From NCBI GenBank assembly GCA_903833275.1, contig CAILEP010000028.1:123184-187183 (forward strand): a stretch of 64,000 nt of DNA, written 5' to 3'. This DNA comes from an uncultured Bdellovibrionales bacterium (GTDB lineage Bacteria; Bdellovibrionota; Bdellovibrionia; Bdellovibrionales; UBA1609). Within the stretch, counting starts at the first letter, position 1. The number at the start of each line of letters is the position of its first letter. Below, in pieces: positions 35,109 to 44,646 of the stretch. The notes below the pieces were generated by a model. The model was not told where the DNA came from, did not search any database, and saw only the letters and a list, made by a program, of their open reading frames with translations. Made by a program: the position numbers and the translations under genes.

Positions 35109-36557
35109 TCATTCACCCTGGGCCGCGAGAAAATACATGAACGGAATAAACAAAGCCTTATTCACACTCTTGGGGTTCAAGCGCTCAATAGCCTCTTTAT
35201 GTTTTGCATAGAAGGCCGGGTAGGTTTCTTTTGAGTTCAATATCTTTTGGTAAATCTCAACCTGACGTTTCTGCCAAGCTTCGGCATAGGCCCTTAGTAT
35301 TTGATCTGAATTCTCGTTGGCTTTCTGCCGAGCCACCTTCAACACTCGGCCGGGGCCGAATTTCAAATCACAGTACGACCGAAATACTGCATCTTGGGCA
35401 TACTTCTTCGATAGAATTTGCCAGGGCAACATCCGCTCATTTTCTTTACGCCGCTTATCGATCAAATTCTTAGCTTGGGCCGGGTCTTCACCTGCTACGA
35501 GCAAGAGTTCACGAGTTACGACATTGTTGCCCTCAGAATCAACGAAATCAAAAAGGTAGTGGCCGATACCAGGCTCAATCGTGACGACCGCATTTCTTAA
35601 CATTTGCTTCAATGGCGGTCGAATGTCGTAGGTGTTTGGGCCTATAGGAGTATTATTGGGCCCACCCACCGGCGCCGGCACATACTCTTCGCGATCGCCA
35701 CTTAATATTCGAATGCGCAGTCTCGGGTTCACCAATGTGGGGTCAGCGGTTTTTGATTTGTTCCAGATAAACTGCTCTGACATTTTCGCAGCCCATTCAC
35801 CGCCCTTCTCATTTTCGGGTACTTCGCCGCCAAAATTCATTTTCGTCGTATAGTTCTCGTACCAATCGTCGAGCTCTTTGGTGAAGCCCGCCGGTGAGAG
35901 CGCCACAACGCCGTCGACTAGTTTTGGAAATTGGGCTACGAACTCAAGCGCGACTTCGGGGCCAAAAGAATGCCCGGCGAGATAAACCGGCTTACCGGCT
36001 TTTTTGGCTTCGAGAACAATTTGGCGAACCCACTCCATAAAATGATTTGAATAATTGAGCTTCGGGTCAACCGGCCCATCAGCATGAAAGGGCATATCAA
36101 AAGCCAACGCCGAGAAACCGAGGTTGGCGAGAGTGTTCATGTTGTGAATATAATTGCGACCGCTCGATTTCTTAGTGCCCGAACCGTGAACAAATATAAA
36201 AACTGCCTTTGAATCTGGGTCAATGAGTGACACCTCTCCGGCGCTGTTAGGGATCGCTGTTCGAGTAAAATAGACCTGGGTGTCCCATTGTTCAGAAAAG
36301 TACGTTGCTACCTGGCCAAACTGCTCGGCCCTTTGCATGCCCTCTATATAAGAGCGATCGTTGGCCCAGTTGACGCTTGGCTCGGCGTACCCTCGAGTGT
36401 GGGTCAGCTGCCACGAACAGCTATTGCCGCTTAAACTACTGACCTGGTTTATGGGCTCAACTAAAAGCCCAACTGTCGCGGCCTGGCCGCTAAACGGCAA
36501 CCAACTGACTAAAACATTGACGGCCAATCGTATCCATTGCGTTTTAACGATGCGCAC
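35109..36557 (-). CDS. Exported alpha/beta hydrolase
   Basis: 482 residues. Signal peptide about 1-26 (GTG start ending at 36557 after GAGGAG). The hydrolase core spans about 115-330: oxyanion region FVHGSGT, nucleophile GHSFGPE with Ser, and a late GHYLFDFVD His. A long C-terminal helical extension (about 345-482, many Lys/Arg/Glu) is unusual for simple hydrolases. The function is unknown. Confidence 0.8.
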   Translation of the reverse strand: MRIVKTQWIRLAVNVLVSWLPFSGQAATVGLLVEPINQVSSLSGNSCSWQLTHTRGYAEPSVNWANDRSYIEGMQRAEQFGQVATYFSEQWDTQVYFTRTAIPNSAGEVSLIDPDSKAVFIFVHGSGTKKSSGRNYIHNMNTLANLGFSALAFDMPFHADGPVDPKLNYSNHFMEWVRQIVLEAKKAGKPVYLAGHSFGPEVALEFVAQFPKLVDGVVALSPAGFTKELDDWYENYTTKMNFGGEVPENEKGGEWAAKMSEQFIWNKSKTADPTLVNPRLRIRILSGDREEYVPAPVGGPNNTPIGPNTYDIRPPLKQMLRNAVVTIEPGIGHYLFDFVDSEGNNVVTRELLLVAGEDPAQAKNLIDKRRKENERMLPWQILSKKYAQDAVFRSYCDLKFGPGRVLKVARQKANENSDQILRAYAEAWQKRQVEIYQKILNSKETYPAFYAKHKEAIERLNPKSVNKALFIPFMYFLAAQGE

Positions 36558-36680
36558 GGGGTGCTCCTCTTGTTTTCAACATTAGAGACTACAATTCAGG
36601 TGCCATCGTACTGGCGTCAGGCTTTGAGCCTGAGCGGCTGCCCGCTTTGCCTGTCTGCGTATCGGCGCGGGAGTGGTGAT

Positions 36681-36778
36681 TGCGAGGATTGCGGTGCTGC
36701 GGGCGGCGATTATGGGGCGCGCGAAATTGTGGGGCGCGCGAAGACAGTGGCGCCTGCGAGGATTGCGGGGCGCGCGAA
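36681..36778 (+). repeat. GC-rich short repeats upstream of the decayed transposase
   Basis: GGGGCGCGCGAA occurs at 36714, 36731 and 36767, and TGCGAGGATTGCGG at 36681 and 36755, in a gene-free stretch. This could be remnant REP-like sequence linked to the RAYT nearby. The rest of 36558-36867 holds no convincing gene. Confidence 0.55.
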
Positions 36779-36867
36779 GATTCGGGGCCGCTAGAGCCAC
36801 GAAAGCCATGCGGCCGCTCCGCGAAAATATTAATTCGCTGCTCTTGGTCGAAATAAAAAATAATTGA

Positions 36868-37353
36868 CGGCAATTTGGTCGCCTCAGGCTTTCGTTTAGT
36901 CGCTCCAAAAACACGAGGGCCGAGCCCCTAGCGGGCCACCGACCTTCGAAGCGGGGCGATGGTGTCGGAGGCTCGCAACCCGCCCGCCACGCGAAGTCAG
37001 AAAATCAGTCGGCGGCCTGGCGACCCCGAAAAATCACTAACGCATTTGGCGGCGAACTTTTAACGGGCAAACGCAAATCACAACGGCCGCTGTCGATGCG
37101 ACGACCGATTCATCTTGTCTTTCGCGGTGAATTTCGGCCAAGATTTGGGGCAAAGGGCCAAGCCCAATTCGACTCGCGTGGCCGTTCGCTGGGCCAACAT
37201 CAAAATCGGGTGCGGCATACTCTCGAAAAATTTGCGCGCCGCTTTGGCATTCGAATCTATCGCCATTCAGTGAATTCAAACCACTTGCATTTGCAAATTA
37301 AAATCTCTCGGCGAGAAGACTACAAGAATTTCGTGCGCGCGTCGAAGCGGTAG
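36868..37353 (+). pseudogene. Decayed REP-associated (RAYT/Y1) transposase
   Basis: An open frame without a proper start runs from 36868. Family likeness begins near 37030 (FGGELLTGKRKSQRPLS, then MRRPIHLVFRGEF) and continues through the Y1-transposase metal site NSNHLHLQI (HUH-type) to EDYKNFVRA, then a premature stop at 37351-37353 followed by a 12-bp duplication. The usual catalytic Tyr region and C-terminus are missing. The only ATG in frame, 37096, lies inside the conserved core. A once functional single-stranded-DNA transposase of the IS200/RAYT type is inferred. Confidence 0.75.
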
Positions 37354-37460
37354 GAGAAGCGGTAGGCGAAGCCGACGGACAAGAATCTTCTCCGACGACT
37401 CGTGACCCGAGCGCCGGCGGCGCACAGGCCTCGCGTGGCCCTGCCACCGCCGCGGGCACT

Positions 37461-38261
37461 CTATCTCAATTTAAACTTTTTAACATTGCTCGCCATAATG
37501 ATACCAAGAAATGGGTCCGGCAAACTTTTAGTCACCGTCACCATAGCACTCACGGTCACGTGCTTCGCCCAAACCGTAGTCGGCACCGTAGTCGACTTGC
37601 TAATCATAATATTTTGCGGGGTGATCTCAAAATGTTGGTTCGATTCGTCACTGGTGCCGTATGCAAATGCATCGTTCAAATAGCTATCGCCAATCTCGCC
37701 ACCCGTAACCATAGCTGATTTCAGAAAATCGGCCGTCTTATCTGCTTCGACCAAAGAACCTGCCCATTGCACCTCGATTTTGCTATCGTCCTTAAAATCC
37801 GCTTTAAGCGGGGTCACAACGACATTTTCAATTTTGGTTTCAGGCAATGCGATTTCTTGAGTAAGCGACTGACCTTTAATCTTTATGTTGAACACAAATT
37901 TACCGGCGGCGTTTTTTGCAGCTGGCACTTCGTAGCCACCGCGCGCGTTTTTAACTAATTTTGCGCCATCACATTCAACGCTATCATCAGGTGCCAAACC
38001 GATTTCAGGCTCTAAGTCAGCTGTTGCACCCGCCACTCCCATTTCATTTATGAAAGCCCAGCAAACAACTTTGCCCTCTTCGCTTTCAACCCCTACGCTA
38101 ATCGCCATATTGCCTAGCTCGTAATTTTTCGTTGAAACTTTAGGCTCTGGTGCTGGCGTCACCGCGGCTGGGGCATTGTGAGATACATTTCGCGTACAAC
38201 CAATAACGGCGATACCGGCAAATGCTATTGCGACAATTGATGACTTGAGTAACTTGTTCAT
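37461..38261 (-). CDS. Lipoprotein of unknown function
   Basis: 266 residues. Lipobox AVIGC with Cys 22, followed by a Pro/Ala spacer. The rest is beta-rich with Thr/Val/Lys strands, perhaps two immunoglobulin-like or fibre-type domains (about 45-140, 145-266), and two to three extra cysteines. It is divergent from the PKD lipoprotein gene, with paired inverted repeats in between. Confidence 0.7.
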   Translation of the reverse strand: MNKLLKSSIVAIAFAGIAVIGCTRNVSHNAPAAVTPAPEPKVSTKNYELGNMAISVGVESEEGKVVCWAFINEMGVAGATADLEPEIGLAPDDSVECDGAKLVKNARGGYEVPAAKNAAGKFVFNIKIKGQSLTQEIALPETKIENVVVTPLKADFKDDSKIEVQWAGSLVEADKTADFLKSAMVTGGEIGDSYLNDAFAYGTSDESNQHFEITPQNIMISKSTTVPTTVWAKHVTVSAMVTVTKSLPDPFLGIIMASNVKKFKLR

Positions 38262-38359
38262 TTTGACTCCGCGTAAAAAGGGTTGTTCAGCCTCCGTTCA
38301 TGAGCAACCGGCATGCCAGGCCCTGAAGTGAATATATCTGCGCTACGACTGCAAAACGA

Positions 38360-38413
38360 ATAGACAGGTCTATACTTTTGACAAAACCGCTGCCGTAAAA
38401 GCGCTGTCAAAAG
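38360..38413 (+). promoter_or_regulatory. Two inverted repeats in a divergent control region
   Basis: ATAGACAGGTCTAT (38360-38373) is a 14-bp inverted repeat (6-bp arms), and CTTTTGACA (38375-38383) pairs perfectly with TGTCAAAAG (38405-38413), 21 bp apart. They lie between two divergent lipoprotein genes, so they may be operators or attenuator hairpins. The remaining 300 bp of this gap shows no gene. Confidence 0.45.
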
Positions 38414-38561
38414 ATTAAGCATTAAAGACAACATTTTTGAAAGTTCGTTTTTCTGTCAATTTCGTTTACAGGACCATATGCCATCTTGATTCGAAAGTTC
38501 GGTTTTACTTCACCTCGTGAAAACAAAGACTAGACTAGAGGTTTAATTCAAGGGGGCCGTC

Positions 38562-39800
38562 ATGAAATCCAATGCCTTTATAACACGCCTAAAGAGCTCT
38601 CTTGCGTTACCACTGGCATTTGGCGCGTCTTTTGCCCTTATCGCCTGCCAAAACACCGCCCCGACAAGCCTGTCTCAATCTAAGATTGTTTTAATGAGCC
38701 GAGCGGCCTCTGTCGATGGCATTGCCCTCTCGGCACCTGAATATGCCATGATTTCGGTCGCTGCCAATTTTGCGTTGAATGCTTCAGGCACAGCTTCTGT
38801 CACCAGCGCTGTTTGGGATTTCGGCGATGGCTCACCCACGCAAGCCAGCGTGACCCCTGTCTCTTATATATATTATCAAGCCGGTTCGTTCACCGTGAGT
38901 GTCACCGTAACCGACTCAGCTGGAGTGCAAGCCGTTTTCAGTCAGCCAATTAATGTAATCGCCTACAACGAACTCAATATTTGTATATCAGATTTGTCAT
39001 TGAGCGTGCCCAACACAGGCACTAGTGGGCAGATGGTTACAGGCACGGTCAGCGTACCGAGCTGCATGACCGCGGCCGTTTCAAACGTCACCTGGAACTT
39101 CGGCGATGGCTCGACCTCTTCAGCCACCGGCAACTCGGCCCAATATACTTATTCAAATGCCGGCACCTATACCGTGACCGCCTCGATCTACCTAAACTCA
39201 AGTGCGACCCCGTCCTACTTTTTGACTCAAACGATTGTGGTCAGCAGCCCCGCGCCGGTGCCGACACCAGTGCCTTCAGTAACCCCGTCACCGACTCCGT
39301 CACCAACGCCTACTCCGACACCCACAACGACTCCCACACCCATGCCCAGCGTAGTGCCGTCGCCGACACCAAGCGTGGCGCCATCACCGACTCCGACGCC
39401 AACACCGACACTAACACCGGATCCGACGCCAACTCCGTCACCGACGCCATCGCCAACACCCACGACAAACCCGCATGGTAACTATTGTGATTGCCGACAC
39501 CATTATCACTGGGACCTCGATGCCCTTATCGGCACCCACGGTGAAGTTCAAAGCGATGCACACGCTAAAGCCGATGGCGATGACAAACGCGATTGGGGTC
39601 GTGATTGTAACGATTGGTTCAAGGACCATCGTGATTGGTATGGCCAAAGCAAATCTTGGTTTAAAGACACGAAAGATGGTCAAAACCGATCAGATTCTGA
39701 CGACGATAAACATCGTTGCGAAGACCATGGCCACCACGATTGGGATAAAGACTGCGACGACTGGCGAAAAGACGCCGACCACAAAAACGACAAGCACTAA
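38562..39800 (+). CDS. PKD-domain lipoprotein with Pro-Thr linker and His/Asp-rich C-terminus
   Basis: 412 residues. Lipobox LIAC, Cys 29. Two PKD-like domains (about 55-140 and 150-230) with the VWDFGDGS and TWNFGDGS signatures. Then a 75-residue Pro-Thr/Ser repeat ([16 protein letters not shown]), and a C-terminal domain rich in His/Asp/Lys ([35 protein letters not shown]), probably metal-binding. Such architecture is typical of outer-membrane-anchored surface proteins. Function unknown. Confidence 0.85.
   Translation: MKSNAFITRLKSSLALPLAFGASFALIACQNTAPTSLSQSKIVLMSRAASVDGIALSAPEYAMISVAANFALNASGTASVTSAVWDFGDGSPTQASVTPVSYIYYQAGSFTVSVTVTDSAGVQAVFSQPINVIAYNELNICISDLSLSVPNTGTSGQMVTGTVSVPSCMTAAVSNVTWNFGDGSTSSATGNSAQYTYSNAGTYTVTASIYLNSSATPSYFLTQTIVVSSPAPVPTPVPSVTPSPTPSPTPTPTPTTTPTPMPSVVPSPTPSVAPSPTPTPTPTLTPDPTPTPSPTPSPTPTTNPHGNYCDCRHHYHWDLDALIGTHGEVQSDAHAKADGDDKRDWGRDCNDWFKDHRDWYGQSKSWFKDTKDGQNRSDSDDDKHRCEDHGHHDWDKDCDDWRKDADHKNDKH
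39242..39471 (+). repeat. Pro-Thr/Ser coding repeat
   Basis: About 230 bp of ACCAACACCGAC-like 6-bp units encoding the Pro-Thr linker of the PKD lipoprotein. Low-complexity DNA, likely variable in length. Confidence 0.85.
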
Positions 39801-39820
39801 CCGGCGCCCTTGACGCCCGC

Positions 39821-39845
39821 TGCTCTTTCTTTGCTTGAGCAGCCG
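39821..39845 (+). other. Hairpin between convergent genes
   Basis: GCTGCTC pairs with GAGCAGC around an 11-base loop just past the PKD gene stop. No T-tract follows, so a terminator role is only possible. Confidence 0.35.
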
Positions 39846-39862
39846 CGGCGCTAGCGTCGAGC

Positions 39863-41566
39863 TCACTCAATGACGACGATCTCTGAGCCTTGTTTGCGCA
39901 CGACCTTGAGCACTCCGCCTTCTTTTAGGTCAGTCCACTGGTAACCAATGGGCCCGTCTTCGGGGCTTAATTTTACTTCTTTTACCAGGCGACCATTGAG
40001 CAAAACCGCAGACGGCTTTTGGGCCAAGCGAATAATTTCAACGCCGTGGTCATCGAAGGCGCGATAGAAGACATGAACTTTATCGAGATCTTCGGTACGT
40101 ACGTAAGGCACCAAAAATTTATTGATCTGACCTTTGTAATCAGACTGTTGAATCACCGAAGTGCTCGAAAGAATATGATCGGCATTGCCCGGTGCAATTT
40201 CGGGCCAGGCAGCCATGGCCCGCAAATAATGTCTAACGTAATCGCCGTAGCCATCCGTCAGCCAATTTTCATCGCCGATAAAACGGTTTTTGCCGTCGTC
40301 ATCAACCATGTAGGTTGCCCACGTCAGCTGCCGAGTCGCATTGACAAAACGCGAGCTATCGCCCGAAAGTGCGGCATACAAGAGCTCGGTGGCCCCCTGT
40401 CGCGACACGTGGCTCTGGCCCGGCATTTGATAAGACGATTGCTCGTTGACGAGCTCAACGCCATACTTCTGCCACTTATTATTGCCGAGCGTGCGATAAA
40501 CCCAATCAAAAATTGCCGGCACTTCGACTCGCCAATTTGCGAAATATTCGCGATGCTCGAGCATAAATCGTGCGAAGGTAATGGCATTTATTTGAGTATC
40601 CGCTGGCCCCGGCACATCTTCGAAAAAGGGACCCCAACGATTGGTCTTAAGCGGATACGCCTTCATCCAGGTAATAAAAATCTCAAACCCTTTTCGATAT
40701 TCGCCGGCATTGGCCGGATCAAGCTTCTCAAGCTCAAGAAAGAGCTCCATCGTCGCCGACCAATTTGTGGTGTAGTTTTGCACAATCATCACTGGGCCAT
40801 GCGCCCCGCTTATCGGAAACTGCCCGATCTCGCCAGTAAAAGCGTTGACTCTGTAAGGCAAGGGCGACTCGAGATCGTTGCCATTTTTTAAATGGTCTAA
40901 CAGCGTGCGGGCAATTTGCTTAGCCCCATCGAGATAGCGCGCATAGGTTGTGTGAAAAAACTGATCGCCAGTGGTCATTTTGTAAAGATGGATCAGCTCA
41001 AGCCCGAACGAACCGGCTTTGTCTGGCTGCAAATAGCCACGACCCATGACCATATCGCCGTCGTAGACCCCCGAATAAATCAAGGTGTTGTACGGGAAGG
41101 GCAAATTCGCCCACACACTATTTTCAGGCGAGAGCGAATGCGACAAATAATATTCGGCAAGAAATTTCATGTTTTGTTTTACGCGCTCGTTACCCGAGTA
41201 GGCGTAAAGCAATTGCCACGACGAAAGCGCCATTTGAATTTGATCGCCGCCAATGCCGCGCGGGTCGTTAAAGTCAGGCCGCCACACTTGATGGTTCATG
41301 TAATAAGGCAAACCATTAAGATCGGCCCGCATGGTGTCCCAAAAATTCCAAACTGACATAACCACGTGATCAAAAGAGCGACCCAAATCGGGGTCGTACC
41401 AAGGCACGATTGCGCCGCTCGAATCGACTTTGATGTCATGATAGATAAGTTTTTCTTGGGCGCGCGCTTGAAAACTAAAACCAATCGCGCTGGCGGCTAA
41501 AGTGAATTTAAATAAAAATATAATTGCGAATTTAAAAGCTTTCGTCATTTTTGACGCTCTCGTCAT
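39863..41566 (-). CDS. Exported (alpha/alpha)-barrel-type carbohydrate-active-like protein
   Basis: 567 residues. Signal peptide about 10-36 (alternative start 18 bp inside). The central part (about 50-460) is helix-rich with many aromatics, and repeating motifs (WQLLYAYSGNERVKQNMKFLAEYYLSH, FGLELIHLYKMTTGDQFFHTTYARYLDGA) as in six-helix toroid hydrolases, lyases or epimerases acting on sugars. A C-terminal beta domain (about 470-567) follows. Catalytic residues cannot be assigned, so substrate is unknown. Confidence 0.6.
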   Translation of the reverse strand: MTRASKMTKAFKFAIIFLFKFTLAASAIGFSFQARAQEKLIYHDIKVDSSGAIVPWYDPDLGRSFDHVVMSVWNFWDTMRADLNGLPYYMNHQVWRPDFNDPRGIGGDQIQMALSSWQLLYAYSGNERVKQNMKFLAEYYLSHSLSPENSVWANLPFPYNTLIYSGVYDGDMVMGRGYLQPDKAGSFGLELIHLYKMTTGDQFFHTTYARYLDGAKQIARTLLDHLKNGNDLESPLPYRVNAFTGEIGQFPISGAHGPVMIVQNYTTNWSATMELFLELEKLDPANAGEYRKGFEIFITWMKAYPLKTNRWGPFFEDVPGPADTQINAITFARFMLEHREYFANWRVEVPAIFDWVYRTLGNNKWQKYGVELVNEQSSYQMPGQSHVSRQGATELLYAALSGDSSRFVNATRQLTWATYMVDDDGKNRFIGDENWLTDGYGDYVRHYLRAMAAWPEIAPGNADHILSSTSVIQQSDYKGQINKFLVPYVRTEDLDKVHVFYRAFDDHGVEIIRLAQKPSAVLLNGRLVKEVKLSPEDGPIGYQWTDLKEGGVLKVVRKQGSEIVVIE

Positions 41567-41740
41567 TCAGCCCCCCGGCCTTACTCAAACAATTCAAAGC
41601 TGGCGATAGCACAGCGAAAATTGAGTTTCAAGTATTGCGCACACCGCTTCGGGATTTGTATTTTTTGGCGCGCGCAAAGTCACAAAATCGCCACCAACAA
41701 GCCCAATTTGCTCAATATTCGGGCAAATCAGTGCGTGGCG

Positions 41741-42748
41741 CTATCGCGTCAACTCGGAGGCCAGCGCGGGCACGTCAAGACCGGCGCTCTTCAAATACTC
41801 GCGTAGGCGCGCACGATACCGTTTGATCAGCGCCGGCGGAAATATAACCGCCGGCCCGCCTTCGAGAGTGTAGGCCAAAAATTCGTTGATCACTTGCTTG
41901 TGATTTGAGAGGTCGTATTTTTCTCTATTCAGAACCTCTAGGTACTGCCTTCGGTCATTGACGGAGACCTCTTCGTTCCAGAATTGTGCAACTTTTTTCT
42001 GTAACTCGGGGGTCTCGTAGAAAAACGCATGCAAAATTTCATGCGACAAAACTTTTCCCGGCCGATAGTTAAGCCCCACGGCGATTAGCACAGCGCTCGG
42101 GTCATTTTCAACGAGCGGCACCACCACGTTCTGCCAAAACTCGAGCTCAACATGTAGCTTCGGCGAGTCGAATGCTGGGTCAACGATCTCTTGCGGGCCT
42201 GATTGCCGCCGGGCCTCTAAAAAGGCTCGGCTGAAATCACGGATGACATCGGCCGAGATGTCGTGGCCACCAAAACTTTGTACTGGCGAATCTTTTCGAA
42301 TTAAGTTTTTGTCTGAAATTATTCGACCCTGAGTTTGAAAAGTTGAAATTCGACCGAGGGCCCAGTTCATGTAGGTGTAGTGATTGAAAACCGCAATATA
42401 CGAATGCTTAAGGCCACCAATTTTGACGATTTCGACGTAAGCTTTTTCGGGGTGAGTCTGCGCGTAATGCGCATTAGGCAAACTTCTTTTTCGAACGCTG
42501 TTGACCACTGCTGTTAGATCGGACGCAACATTGATTTCGACTTTTTCCGAAACAATCTCGAGAACATTTTCTGGCGCCCACGGCGCGCCCGTGACCACTA
42601 GGTTCGAATGTAAAAGCTCTGTGCACCCGCCAACGTGGTTCGAAACGGTTGCCGACGCTGACGCCGACGTTAAAACTATAAGTGCAAAATAGAGAGCGCG
42701 CTTCAAAAGCGTTTTGGTCGCGCTGGTAATATTTAAATTAACGCTCAT
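41741..42748 (-). CDS. Exported HExxH metalloprotease-like protein
   Basis: 335 residues with signal peptide (about 15-33). The zinc motif HEILH is at 236-240, inside RPGKVLSHEILHAFFYETPE, a gluzincin/metzincin-like context; the third ligand is not obvious, possibly in FWNEEVSVNDR. N-terminal 200 residues are unassigned. Likely a periplasmic or secreted zinc peptidase. Confidence 0.6.
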   Translation of the reverse strand: MSVNLNITSATKTLLKRALYFALIVLTSASASATVSNHVGGCTELLHSNLVVTGAPWAPENVLEIVSEKVEINVASDLTAVVNSVRKRSLPNAHYAQTHPEKAYVEIVKIGGLKHSYIAVFNHYTYMNWALGRISTFQTQGRIISDKNLIRKDSPVQSFGGHDISADVIRDFSRAFLEARRQSGPQEIVDPAFDSPKLHVELEFWQNVVVPLVENDPSAVLIAVGLNYRPGKVLSHEILHAFFYETPELQKKVAQFWNEEVSVNDRRQYLEVLNREKYDLSNHKQVINEFLAYTLEGGPAVIFPPALIKRYRARLREYLKSAGLDVPALASELTR

Positions 42749-42823
42749 AAGATGACGAGAATATCAGAGCCAAAACGAAATCTCGCCTGTTAGTTTACTG
42801 ACAGCCGTGTATAAAATCCACGC

Positions 42824-43708
42824 CTACTGCCAAAACCCCGTTAACGGGTTCGCGGTTTGGTCTTTTCGACCCAAATCACCCAATTGAAAACCGTCTTCGA
42901 TCGTGCGCAAGAGACTGACGTGGTCGTACCGAGTTGAAATCTCGACCCCTGGCTTTACCATCGGGCCATAAAGCACAGTAAAAATCTTATTGCTGCCGCC
43001 AAAAATATTGTCGTCTTCGTCAAAGGTCACAACAAAAAGCACGTCGCTCATCAATTTCGAGTCGCCCAAGAGAGCGCTAAATGTTTGCGCCATAAAATTA
43101 TCGGCATAAGCCGCACCCGTATCATGCCCGTCATTATTCAAGTTAGGGATATACATATTGTAGTTGGCCAAACCGCCCGTTTTGAAATCATTCTCAAATT
43201 TTGCAGTGTCGGTAATATTGGCGCATCTGTCTGGCTGCCCTTGGATATTTTTAAAACTCAAAAACGGCACATGCTTGCGCGCATATTTACCTTTTGTAGA
43301 GCCCAAATAACAGCGACCCGGAAAGTCTTCAGCATACACCCGCCATGTTTTACCTTTGGCTTCGAGCAAGTCGGCTAAACTCGCCCCTTCGAGGTCATAG
43401 GGTGCATCACCCGAAACCCCCATTTTATCGCCAGCGATCATCGCGACATAGTTCGGCTGCGATGGGTGCCCAATCGCATGATAGTTGGTAAAGAGCGCGC
43501 CGCTTTTGGCGAGCTGGCTGAAAAATGGTTTCGAAATCGCCTCTGAATAGCTGGTATTTTCAAGAACAACCACGACAATTTTTTGTTGTGCGCTGAATAT
43601 CGGAGACACTCCCCCAGCCACTGGGCCTTGCGTACCGATTGGCTTTAGTGCCTGCCCCATACACATCTGACAAAGAAAAAGAACTGCAATTGCGCTGAGA
43701 GACTTCAT
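42824..43708 (-). CDS. Exported phosphoesterase/acid phosphatase family protein
   Basis: 294 residues from the ATG ending at 43708 (GGGGG 9 bp upstream). Signal peptide about 1-18. Motifs KIVVVVLENTSYSEA (metal-binding ENxSY/F), HPSQPNYVAMIAG, and late TFDEDDN plus DHVSLLRTIEDGF match the PF04185 phosphoesterase family (acid phosphatases and phospholipase C-like enzymes). Probably releases phosphate or cleaves phospholipids outside the cell. Confidence 0.88.
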   Translation of the reverse strand: MKSLSAIAVLFLCQMCMGQALKPIGTQGPVAGGVSPIFSAQQKIVVVVLENTSYSEAISKPFFSQLAKSGALFTNYHAIGHPSQPNYVAMIAGDKMGVSGDAPYDLEGASLADLLEAKGKTWRVYAEDFPGRCYLGSTKGKYARKHVPFLSFKNIQGQPDRCANITDTAKFENDFKTGGLANYNMYIPNLNNDGHDTGAAYADNFMAQTFSALLGDSKLMSDVLFVVTFDEDDNIFGGSNKIFTVLYGPMVKPGVEISTRYDHVSLLRTIEDGFQLGDLGRKDQTANPLTGFWQ

Positions 43709-43822
43709 CCGTGAGCACCCCCTGTTGCCCAATATCGTGCGAAACTTTTTCGACAAAGTGTAGGGGCTATTTCAAGACCGTAGAAATTGCGCTACAGCTG
43801 TGCGTGTAACACTACCAATTTA

Positions 43823-43850
43823 GGGCCCTTACTAGACTAAAGTAGGGCCC
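43823..43850 (-). other. GC-rich hairpin downstream of the dioxygenase gene
   Basis: GGGCCC plus TACT pairs with AGTA plus GGGCCC, with one bulged base. It lies 15 bp past the dioxygenase stop codon on the minus strand. No T-tract follows, so it is a terminator-like or mRNA-protecting hairpin. Confidence 0.4.
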
Positions 43851-43864
43851 CCGTGACACCAAAA

Positions 43865-44560
43865 TTAACCTTGCTTTTGTCGGCGCACGCCAGTGAGCGT
43901 GATATCGAAACGACCCATCAAGGCGCTCGGCTCTAAACCCGCCGTCGCTTGTTGAAAGTCGATGATGACCCGATCCCATTCGTTGTGCGGCACGCGATCT
44001 AAAATTAAATCGGCCTCATTGAGAGGGTTGCCCTTAAAATACATTTGGGTGATCAGCTCGTTGTAACCAATTTTGCCGATCTTGTAGTGAATGTGCGGCG
44101 GGCGAATCCAATTTTCGTCAGCCTTATACTCCCCAGGGATTATGGTCTTAAACATATATTCGCCCTGAGAATCAGTTGAAGCTTCGCCCCAGTATTTAAA
44201 GTTTGGGTCGAGCGGGGCTGGGTTCGGATCATTGGGATTATTGTATTTACCACTGGCGCAGGCTTGCCAAATTTCAACCAACGCCCCCTCGATCGGGTTG
44301 CAATTCAAGTCTTGCACTTTGCCGGTTATATAAATCACCTGCCCCAGGGTTTTCGCTGTTTGCCCCGGCACTTTAGTTAAATCTGAATCTTTATGAAATA
44401 ATTTTTCGCCCGGGTAAAATGGCCCCGCGGTTTGCGGCGGTGTCGCCCCCACACAGGCCGCGCCAAGTGTCGCCGCTCGACTGCCAGCCAATGCGATGGT
44501 GCTGGCGGCCGCACCGAGCCCAAATTTCAATAATGTTCTTCGGTTCATATTCGAATTCAT
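43865..44560 (-). CDS. Exported intradiol ring-cleavage dioxygenase
   Basis: 231 residues. The N-terminus has a twin-arginine signal (NRRTLLKFGLGAAAS). The core is of the catechol/protocatechuate 3,4-dioxygenase type, with all four Fe(III) ligands visible: Y106 (SGKYN), Y145 (IIPGEY), H156 and H158 (RPPHIHYKIG). Tat-exported intradiol dioxygenases are known in several bacteria and act outside the cytoplasm on catechols. AGGGGG precedes the start. Divergent from a LysR regulator 86 bp away, which probably controls it. Confidence 0.9.
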   Translation of the reverse strand: MNSNMNRRTLLKFGLGAAASTIALAGSRAATLGAACVGATPPQTAGPFYPGEKLFHKDSDLTKVPGQTAKTLGQVIYITGKVQDLNCNPIEGALVEIWQACASGKYNNPNDPNPAPLDPNFKYWGEASTDSQGEYMFKTIIPGEYKADENWIRPPHIHYKIGKIGYNELITQMYFKGNPLNEADLILDRVPHNEWDRVIIDFQQATAGLEPSALMGRFDITLTGVRRQKQG

Positions 44561-44646
44561 TGAATCCCCCTTTTTGTTATCTCTACTTAGCCACAGCTTT
44601 AGATATTAATTGAAATGGATAATGTTCATGCCTATGATCACAAAAA
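44561..44646 (+). promoter_or_regulatory. Divergent LysR/dioxygenase control region
   Basis: 86 bp between the divergent dioxygenase and LysR genes. The AT-rich stretch ATATTAATTGAAATGGATAAT fits a LysR-type T-N11-A operator zone, but no clear dyad is certain. Confidence 0.4.

Noticed and set aside
36582..36914. 110-residue minus-strand ORF
   Set aside because: Encoded by GC-rich repeats opposite the RAYT remnant; low-complexity Arg/Ala content and no signal.
39227..39463. Gly-Val repeat ORF on the minus strand
   Set aside because: Antisense of the Pro-Thr repeat of the PKD lipoprotein gene.
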